33,121 nucleotides of DNA from an uncultured Bacilli bacterium. Lineage in GTDB: Bacteria > Bacillota_I > Bacilli_A > RF39 > UBA660. The stretch spans positions 1 to 33,121 of the forward strand of contig CALVIF010000005.1 of the NCBI GenBank assembly GCA_944329395.1, in the 5' to 3' direction. Below are positions 28,701 to 33,121 of this stretch, one piece after another. Positions within the stretch are counted from its first letter, which is position 1. The number at the start of each line of letters is the position of its first letter. The notes beneath the pieces are model-generated. The model worked only from the letters and a program-made list of their open reading frames with translations. It was not told where the DNA came from and ran no database searches. A program made the translations under genes and the position numbers.

Positions 28701-28808
28701 GCAACTCATGAGGTTACTTATTCTGTTTTCCCGGCATTTTATTTACTTCCGTCTGTTAAATATATTTCTGGTTCTGGTACATTATCTAATCCATTTGTTA
28801 TAGATTAG
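25797..28808 (+). CDS. Giant type-IV-prepilin-like protein with Ig-like repeats
   Basis: Surface protein with a class III/type IV prepilin start: basic leader MDTRRNKR, cleavage motif RG/FTIVEILGAIVILGVLMGVAIP and one N-terminal helix (about residues 10-32). A pilin-like region reaches about residue 160. After a Gly/Ser-rich linker come five repeats of about 100 residues (235-725), most opening with IDKTAP-like motifs and ending in RACDYAGNCS, a bacterial Ig-like fold. The C-terminus (about 725-1003) resembles the DUF6273-type domain seen on Firmicutes surface proteins (RVVGV, QVLLVSAEQVG, FYLLPSVKYISGSGTLSNPFVI). Start chosen at ATG 25797 because GGAGTGTG lies just upstream. Paired cysteines in the repeats suggest an oxidising exterior. 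Likely an adhesive pilus tip or minor pilin. Confidence 0.85.
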   Translation: MDTRRNKRGFTIVEILGAIVILGVLMGVAIPLVTRYISKGKNLSYETMENTIYYSAKNYVMDENIYLDNCTKGFFDIEQGQDNILSDLQYAEKFVDPNDKNKKCIYNVYGCMENEASGAALPTYKYKVELRCIDHLSCKIYRDDGSVSACDMTDDGSGGGSDQTAGPKCGTYSPNNTTWSNIPSVTINLNCEDGNSMGCEMKNYTQTFTDEGKTGSIQIKDVLGNKTTCSVNTYIDRTAPSKPIIENANDGKWVNSAFSIKIKSVDTVSGIEYFEYRYPNSSLESERNWVRWANSSKGANDSSNFTTTNFSKERNEIVEVRACDYAGNCSEVSETRIMIDKTAPNTPTLSNPYLNKWPSVSDVNSNKYVITANSSDAGSGIAKFQYRYPGSAATWVDYENSAVNTFVTTPFTKERNEIVEIRACDYVGNCSSPAESKIMIDKNIPSTPVIVNNYDNKWTNNNYTISVSSKDMGSGLASIQYSTNNVDWVNVENSDADSNVTKTVTISITAEGNYTIYVRSCDKSGVCSNSSSTTIKLDKTLPVTPILKNAYNNIWAGASYVNANKYVIEVTSSDSLSGIDYYQYRYPNSENIWRTYANSATNSFTTTPFISERNEIVEIRACDNAGNCSIASQNTIKIDKTVPTISSLYFDPSARRINASIADNRGLSGYAVTTTASNPTNYISINAGTSYSFTYNSISSSGGTYYFWAKDSAGNVSKSLYITVPALVPFGEYLLSNVPSGLNTSQAYDGMYRFRGDYVNNYVTLGGNRLFRVVGVASQNNSTLGIEKNQVLLVSAEQVGESGWGYNNDTMASWDNSKVRAYLQGSSVLGNSSIIPTSWVSKIDNVKSYTGYYLSPSQYSSKSAISLIASNEKTSVSTTSSKLFLLRVSDWCLANNLSMNSFCDISSYMFNWITPASFRNGTGFDYFMTMLINKKKNDPDWNDGEDWLTVIESNSYGAGINNYMPSSFATHEVTYSVFPAFYLLPSVKYISGSGTLSNPFVID
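26499..27970 (+). repeat. Five tandem Ig-like coding repeats
   Basis: Repeat starts at the IDKTAP-type motif: 26499, 26811, 27114, 27405 and 27708, the last shorter. Repeats 1, 2 and 4 are closest, sharing SG-Y/F-x-YRYP and ERNEIVE-RACD-GNCS. Repeat 3 is more diverged (SIQYSTNNVDW, YVRSCDKSGVCS). Domain duplication followed by divergence. Confidence 0.9.
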
Positions 28809-28843
28809 AAATTTGATTAATATATAAGGAGTTAGGTACTCAT

Positions 28844-29524
28844 ATGAAAGATAAAAAAAATATAAAAATATTTGCTATTATAATAATTGTTTTGGCAATG
28901 ATATTAATAATATTTGGAATTATTTTTGCTATTTTCGGTGATAATTGGAATCAACGTATGATGCTTGATATTTTAAAAGAAACCGGCGTTGAGAATTATT
29001 TAGAAGAGGTTTTTCCGGGTGTTAAAATAGGTGAAAATTTGGCTGATGATATTAATACTGTAAATTTATTAAGTGGTAATGATATATCTCCTATAATTGT
29101 AAATTATTATGAAATTGAGTATAATGATAATAAATATGTAAAGTTTTCTGATTACGCTGATTTAATGAAGAGCAAATTTAACAAAACAGTTACCATAGAC
29201 GATATAGATGGTATTGTTTCTCTTAATAAATTACAAGAAGTGAGTAAAGGTAGTTATATTACGTCTACTGAATATGTTGAAAAGTGTCAAAAAGAAAATA
29301 TAGATAGTTGTTATTTTATGCACTCAATATTTATTAGTGAAAATGGAAAAGTTTCATTTGAAAATTTAAATAAAGTTGGAAATAGCATAAGAGGGGAAAT
29401 AGTTAAAAAAGTTGAATATAATGATGTTAATTATGATTATTATGGAACTTTTGAGTTAAAGTTTACTAAAAATGGTTCTTCTTATGATATTAATAGTTTT
29501 GTTGTTGAGACTTTTCTTGATTAA
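28844..29524 (+). CDS. Membrane-anchored hypothetical protein
   Basis: Not recognised. 226 residues: short basic start (MKDKKNIK), one long hydrophobic helix (IFAIIIIVLAMILIIFGIIFAIFG, about residues 9-32) without a lipoprotein cysteine or signal peptidase site, then an acidic extracellular domain with one Cys pair (KCQKENIDSCYF). It follows the prepilin gene by 35 nt with AAGGAG at 28826-28831, and a terminator closes the pair. A shared operon suggests it works with the pilin-like protein, for example as an assembly or display partner. Confidence 0.75.
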   Translation: MKDKKNIKIFAIIIIVLAMILIIFGIIFAIFGDNWNQRMMLDILKETGVENYLEEVFPGVKIGENLADDINTVNLLSGNDISPIIVNYYEIEYNDNKYVKFSDYADLMKSKFNKTVTIDDIDGIVSLNKLQEVSKGSYITSTEYVEKCQKENIDSCYFMHSIFISENGKVSFENLNKVGNSIRGEIVKKVEYNDVNYDYYGTFELKFTKNGSSYDINSFVVETFLD

Positions 29525-29531
29525 ATAAGCG

Positions 29532-29565
29532 CTCGTTTCTATAGTTAAGAAACGAGGCTTTTTTT
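29532..29565 (+). terminator. Terminator of the pilin operon
   Basis: Perfect 9-bp stem CTCGTTTCT/AGAAACGAG (29532-29540 with 29548-29556), 7-nt loop, then GC and seven T. Confidence 0.92.
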
Positions 29566-29573
29566 GCTTTAAA

Positions 29574-29603
29574 TTGACAATATATGTTTTTTCTTTGTAT
29601 ACT
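29574..29603 (+). promoter_or_regulatory. Promoter of mutL
   Basis: Perfect -35 TTGACA (29574-29579), 18-nt spacer, TATACT (29598-29603), 27 nt before ATG. Confidence 0.75.
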
Positions 29604-29630
29604 TAATTTGTTAAATGTGGTGGTGATTAA

Positions 29631-31397
29631 ATGGCAAATATTAAAATTATGGATGAGAATTTAGCTAATAAAATAGCTGCTGGTGAAGTGGTTGAGAAGA
29701 CTATGAATGTTGTTAAGGAATTGGTTGAAAACTCTATTGATGCTGGTAGTACAGAAATTTCTATTAAATTAATTGATTCTGGAGTAAAAGAAATAGAAGT
29801 ATCTGATAATGGTATTGGAATGGATGAAGATGATGCTAAAATGGCTTTTTGTCGTCATGCGACATCTAAATTAAAAAATCTTGATGATTTATTTTATATC
29901 GAGTCTTTGGGTTTTAGAGGAGAAGCTTTACCTTCAATTGCTTCAGTTTCTAATGTTAAATTAAAAACTTCTGATGGAAATATTGGAACTATTGTAACAG
30001 TAAAAGGTGGAGAGGATATAAATGTAGAAAGGTCTGATTTACAAAAGGGAACGACTATTACTGTTTCTGATTTGTTTTATAATACGCCTGTTAGATTAAA
30101 ATATTTGAAAAATTTATATGTGGAACTTGCTAATATTGTTGATTATGTTAATAAAATGGCTTTATCTTATCCTAATATTAAATTTTCATTAATTAATAAT
30201 GATAAAAATTTATTACTTACAGATGGAAATGGTGATTTATTAAAAGTTATTTATCAGATATATGGAGCTGATATTACTAAGAAGATGGTTTCAATTAGTG
30301 GTGAGAATGATGATTATTATATAAGTGGTTTTATTTCATATCCTGAAATTACTAAAAGTAATCGTAATTCTATTACTACTTTAGTGAATGGTCGTGTTAT
30401 TAAAAATAATGAATTAAATAAAATAATTATTGATTGTTATCATACTTATATTCCTAAAGATAAGTTTCCTATTATTGTACTTAATATTGATGTTGATCCA
30501 ATTTTAATAGATATTAATATTCATCCTACAAAAATGGATATAAAGTTTTCAAAAATGGAATCTTTAAGGGAATTGGTGGAGTCTTTAATTGTCAAAAAGT
30601 TAAAAGAGTTAGTTTTAATACCTAATATTGCGGTTAGAGATGTTTCTAATATTTCGGAAGTTAAAAATCAAATTAGGGATAATTATGATAAAAAGCCTAT
30701 TGATTATAAGGAAATAGAAGAGATTGCTTTTGATTTTTCTGTTAATGATGATAATTGCCAGTATAATAATAATGATGATGATAGTACAGCTTTAGAAAAT
30801 AGTGAGGTTATATATCGAATTAAGGAAATGATTCCAAGAGGAATTGTGTATTCTACTTATATTATTGCTGAAAATGAAGATGGAATGTTTATAATTGATC
30901 AACATGCTGCAGCAGAGAGAATTAATTATGAGAAGGTTCTTAATTCGCTTAAGAATAATGTTATTGTTATTGATTTACTTGTACCAATAAAAGTTGAATT
31001 AGCAATGCATGAGTATTTAATTGTTAAAAACAATTTTGCTATTTTAGAAGAATATGGCTTTATTTGTGAAGAATTTGGAATAAACACTATTTTAATAAGG
31101 AGTCATCCTAATTGGATTATGAGTGATATAGCAGAGGAGTGTATACGTAAGGTAATAGATATTATTGCAACTAAAGAAGCTTTTGATTTTGATTTGTTTG
31201 TATGGAGAATGGCAGCAACAATGGCTTGTAGAATGTCTATAAAAGCTAATGATTATATTTCTTATGATGATCAACTTTGGTTATTAAATGAACTTAGAAA
31301 GTGTGAAAATCCGTTTACTTGCCCACATGGTAGACCGACAATTATTACTTATACAAAATATGATTTAGAGAAATTATTTAAGAGGAGCATTGACTAG
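29631..31397 (+). CDS. mutL: DNA mismatch repair protein MutL
   Basis: Links mismatch recognition by MutS to strand removal. N-terminal GHKL ATPase motifs: NKIAAGEVVE, ELVENSIDAGS, DNGIGM, RHATSKL and LGFRGEALPSIASVS. The C-terminal domain keeps the endonuclease motif DQHAAAERINYE (DQHAx2Ex4E), plus ACRMSIKAND and CPHGRPT. It is therefore a nicking MutL as in Bacillus, not the E. coli type. 588 residues, slightly shorter than B. subtilis MutL, with a reduced linker (NDDNCQYNNNDDDSTAL). GGTGAT ribosome site 3 nt before ATG. mutS, often next to it in Firmicutes, is not adjacent here. Confidence 0.97.
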   Translation: MANIKIMDENLANKIAAGEVVEKTMNVVKELVENSIDAGSTEISIKLIDSGVKEIEVSDNGIGMDEDDAKMAFCRHATSKLKNLDDLFYIESLGFRGEALPSIASVSNVKLKTSDGNIGTIVTVKGGEDINVERSDLQKGTTITVSDLFYNTPVRLKYLKNLYVELANIVDYVNKMALSYPNIKFSLINNDKNLLLTDGNGDLLKVIYQIYGADITKKMVSISGENDDYYISGFISYPEITKSNRNSITTLVNGRVIKNNELNKIIIDCYHTYIPKDKFPIIVLNIDVDPILIDINIHPTKMDIKFSKMESLRELVESLIVKKLKELVLIPNIAVRDVSNISEVKNQIRDNYDKKPIDYKEIEEIAFDFSVNDDNCQYNNNDDDSTALENSEVIYRIKEMIPRGIVYSTYIIAENEDGMFIIDQHAAAERINYEKVLNSLKNNVIVIDLLVPIKVELAMHEYLIVKNNFAILEEYGFICEEFGINTILIRSHPNWIMSDIAEECIRKVIDIIATKEAFDFDLFVWRMAATMACRMSIKANDYISYDDQLWLLNELRKCENPFTCPHGRPTIITYTKYDLEKLFKRSID

Positions 31398-31409
31398 CTT
31401 TTCTTTTAT

Positions 31410-31418
31410 TTGTTATAC
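31410..31418 (+). promoter_or_regulatory. Extended -10 promoter of miaA
   Basis: TG, one base, TATACT (31413-31418), between mutL and miaA. It suggests miaA can be transcribed apart from mutL. Confidence 0.55.
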
Positions 31419-31442
31419 TTTAATAAATTTTGGAGTGATATT

Positions 31443-32312
31443 ATGGATGAAATTATTGTGATAGTTGGTCCTACTGGTGTTGGTAAAACTAAACTTAGTA
31501 TTGAGCTTGCAAAAAAATTGGATGCAGAGATAATTAATGGTGATTCAGTAGCTATATATAGAAATCTTGATATTGGGAGTGCTAAACCGAGTATTGAAGA
31601 AAGAGAAGGTGTTTTACATCATTTAATTGATATAAGAGATGTTTTTGAAGACTATTCTGTTTATGATTATCAAATGGATGTTAGAAAATTAATAGACGAA
31701 ATACGTGCTCGTGGGAAAAGAATAATTATAGTAGGTGGTACGGGATTATATATAAAAGCTGCTTTATATAATTATAAGTTTTCTAAGCAGTCTGATATAA
31801 AATTATATGAAGAATTAAGTAATCAAGAAATTTATGATAAAATTTGTAAATATGATTGTGTTGTTAATGCTCATGTTAATAATAGACAAAGATTAGTAAG
31901 ATTACTTAATAAACTTGAAAATAATGAGGAAATTTCAAATTGTAAAGACGAATTATTGTATAAAGTAAGAGTAATTGGATTAACTACTGATAGAAATTAT
32001 TTGTATGAGCGTATTAATAAAAGGGTAGATATGATGATTGAAAATGGTCTTTTAAATGAAATTGAATCATTAAAACAATATTATGATAAATCTCGTATTT
32101 TAAATAGTGCTATTGGTTATAAAGAATTTGCAGATTATTTTAAAGGAAAAATATCTTTGAAAGAAGTTGTTGAGCAAATAAAGAAAGATTCTAGACATTA
32201 TGCTAAAAGACAATATACTTTTTTTAAACATCAGTTTGATGTTTCTTGGTATAATGTAAATTTTAATAATTTTGATTTAACTATTAATGAAGTTTATGAT
32301 TATTTAAAATAA
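31443..32312 (+). CDS. miaA: tRNA dimethylallyltransferase
   Basis: Adds a dimethylallyl group to A37 of tRNAs that read codons starting with U. P-loop GPTGVGKTKL (residues about 8-17), the family motif DSVAIYRNLDIGSAKP (about 34-49), GGTGLYIKAALYNY, IGYKEFADYF and DSRHYAKRQYTFFKHQ near the end. 289 residues, usual length. Start placed at ATG 31443: GGAGTGAT ends 3 nt upstream, and an 11-codon longer frame would overlap the -10 box. Follows mutL, a common Firmicutes pairing. Confidence 0.96.
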   Translation: MDEIIVIVGPTGVGKTKLSIELAKKLDAEIINGDSVAIYRNLDIGSAKPSIEEREGVLHHLIDIRDVFEDYSVYDYQMDVRKLIDEIRARGKRIIIVGGTGLYIKAALYNYKFSKQSDIKLYEELSNQEIYDKICKYDCVVNAHVNNRQRLVRLLNKLENNEEISNCKDELLYKVRVIGLTTDRNYLYERINKRVDMMIENGLLNEIESLKQYYDKSRILNSAIGYKEFADYFKGKISLKEVVEQIKKDSRHYAKRQYTFFKHQFDVSWYNVNFNNFDLTINEVYDYLK

Positions 32313-32348
32313 ATTTTAAGATATATTTTTTTCTAAAATTTATGATAT

Positions 32349-32383
32349 AAAAAATCTACATTTTTGTTTAATGTAGATTTTTT
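32349..32383. terminator. Bidirectional terminator between convergent genes
   Basis: Perfect 14-bp stem (32349-32362 with 32370-32383) with A-rich and T-rich outer ends around a 7-nt loop. It can serve miaA (+) and the gene at 32397 (-). Confidence 0.9.
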
Positions 32384-32396
32384 TAGTTATTAGTTA

Positions 32397-33121
32397 TTAA
32401 ATATTATTTTGTATTTTTAGTTCTGTATATATGTCTTGATTGAAAGTATGTTCTGTTTGATCTATTTTGTAAAGATCTTCTGTTGAAATTAAGAAATAAT
32501 CATGAATTATCCAATCAATTGGAATATCTAGAATGGGATCATCCCATGTTAAGTCAAGATGTTTCCATTCATTATTTATTTTTACAGCATTCCAAATATG
32601 ATTGGCGCTTGCTACTTTAAAGTTTTCAACGTTTAATTTTTCTAATATTAATTGCATTGCATCAGCATAGCCACTACATATACCATAGCCTTGTAGTAAT
32701 GGTCCATAAGCTATATCTGATTTATATGTTAAATTATTTTGATCTATTCTAGCAGAATCATATTGTGTACTATTTATGATATAGTCATGGGTTAATTTGA
32801 TGTTTTCTTCAAGTGTATTGTTTGAATTTATTGTTGATTTTATAATTTCATTTATTTTATTTTCAATTTCTAAAATGTCATTTTCTGTATAACTTTTGAA
32901 AATAGTGATCGTTATTTTTCCTTGATTATTAAATTCTGTTTCAATGTGTTTAAAGCTATTATATGGATGAACATAATTGTTTATAAGAGATAGAGTTTTT
33001 TCGTTGTTTGCAATTTCTTCGATATCTTTTTGGCAACTTTGATAATCACTTGGACAATAGAAGGTAAAGTTTTCTTTTCCAGCATTTATAACAGTATAAT
33101 ATATATTTAGAATATCTTGTT
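32397..33121 (-). CDS. Transglutaminase-like protein, 5' end cut by window
   Basis: The minus-strand frame is open from 32397 to the window edge; the ATG at 32657 is internal. The transglutaminase-core triad is visible in order: cysteine in GYGICSGYADAMQLIL (Cys codon 32676-32678), histidine in ANHIWNAVKI and aspartate in HLDLTWDDP. Upstream are IKLTHDYIINSTQYD, the usual helix before the core, and a domain of unknown type with a Cys pair (CPSDYQSC). At least 241 residues. Such proteins in Firmicutes are often secreted or membrane-anchored peptidases acting at the cell wall; the N-terminus that would show a signal peptide is outside the window. Confidence 0.88.
   Translation of the reverse strand, partial: QDILNIYYTVINAGKENFTFYCPSDYQSCQKDIEEIANNEKTLSLINNYVHPYNSFKHIETEFNNQGKITITIFKSYTENDILEIENKINEIIKSTINSNNTLEENIKLTHDYIINSTQYDSARIDQNNLTYKSDIAYGPLLQGYGICSGYADAMQLILEKLNVENFKVASANHIWNAVKINNEWKHLDLTWDDPILDIPIDWIIHDYFLISTEDLYKIDQTEHTFNQDIYTELKIQNNI

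Overview
The window is very AT-rich bacterial DNA using the standard bacterial code: TGA ends several intact genes, including the ABC ATPase at 13481-14179. The order transketolase, SirA-like protein, YneF is the Bacillus subtilis tkt-sirA-yneF order. Together with an Mn2+ riboswitch, an OpgB/LtaS-type phosphoglycerol transferase and mutL-miaA, this points to an AT-rich member of the Bacilli, plausibly an uncultured gut lineage of the RF39/Erysipelotrichia type. That placement is inference.

Positions 1 to about 11700 are an accessory island. Its left end has an intact pair: a large serine recombinase (cut by the window edge) overlapping a MobV relaxase. The pair is followed by a hairpin at the relaxase stop codon, a MobV-oriT-like hairpin element, a conserved promoter and an unknown cargo gene. 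Pieces of the same layout then recur. There are three oriT-like elements (2941, 3824, 8185), three relaxase 3' remnants (3705-3809, 5440-5909, 7578-7678) and one broken recombinase (4679-5400). A promoter/structured-leader/terminator block occurs in two good copies (3495, 4504) and three decayed ones (about 9806, 10976, 11137). Unrecognised genes lie between them, some reversed. I read this as a graveyard of small integrative mobilizable elements that accumulated at one site, each leaving cargo behind.

Positions 11710 to 33121 look like chromosomal backbone. They hold a glycerophosphodiester phosphodiesterase (-), a hypothetical gene, an ABC ATPase and FtsX-type permease operon, a permuted-papain-like protein and an OpgB/LtaS-like phosphoglycerol transferase. 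A yybP-ykoY manganese riboswitch precedes a CaCA-family cation exchanger. Next come a hypothetical gene, the tkt-sirA-yneF block, uvrC, a roughly 1000-residue type-IV-prepilin protein with Ig-like repeats, a membrane-anchored hypothetical protein, mutL and miaA. A transglutaminase-like gene on the minus strand runs off the right edge.

Backbone genes on the + strand are G/T-rich, and six of them start with a GGTGAT-type ribosome binding site 3 to 5 nt before ATG. Several island genes are A-rich and use GGAGG-type sites, which supports a foreign origin for the island.
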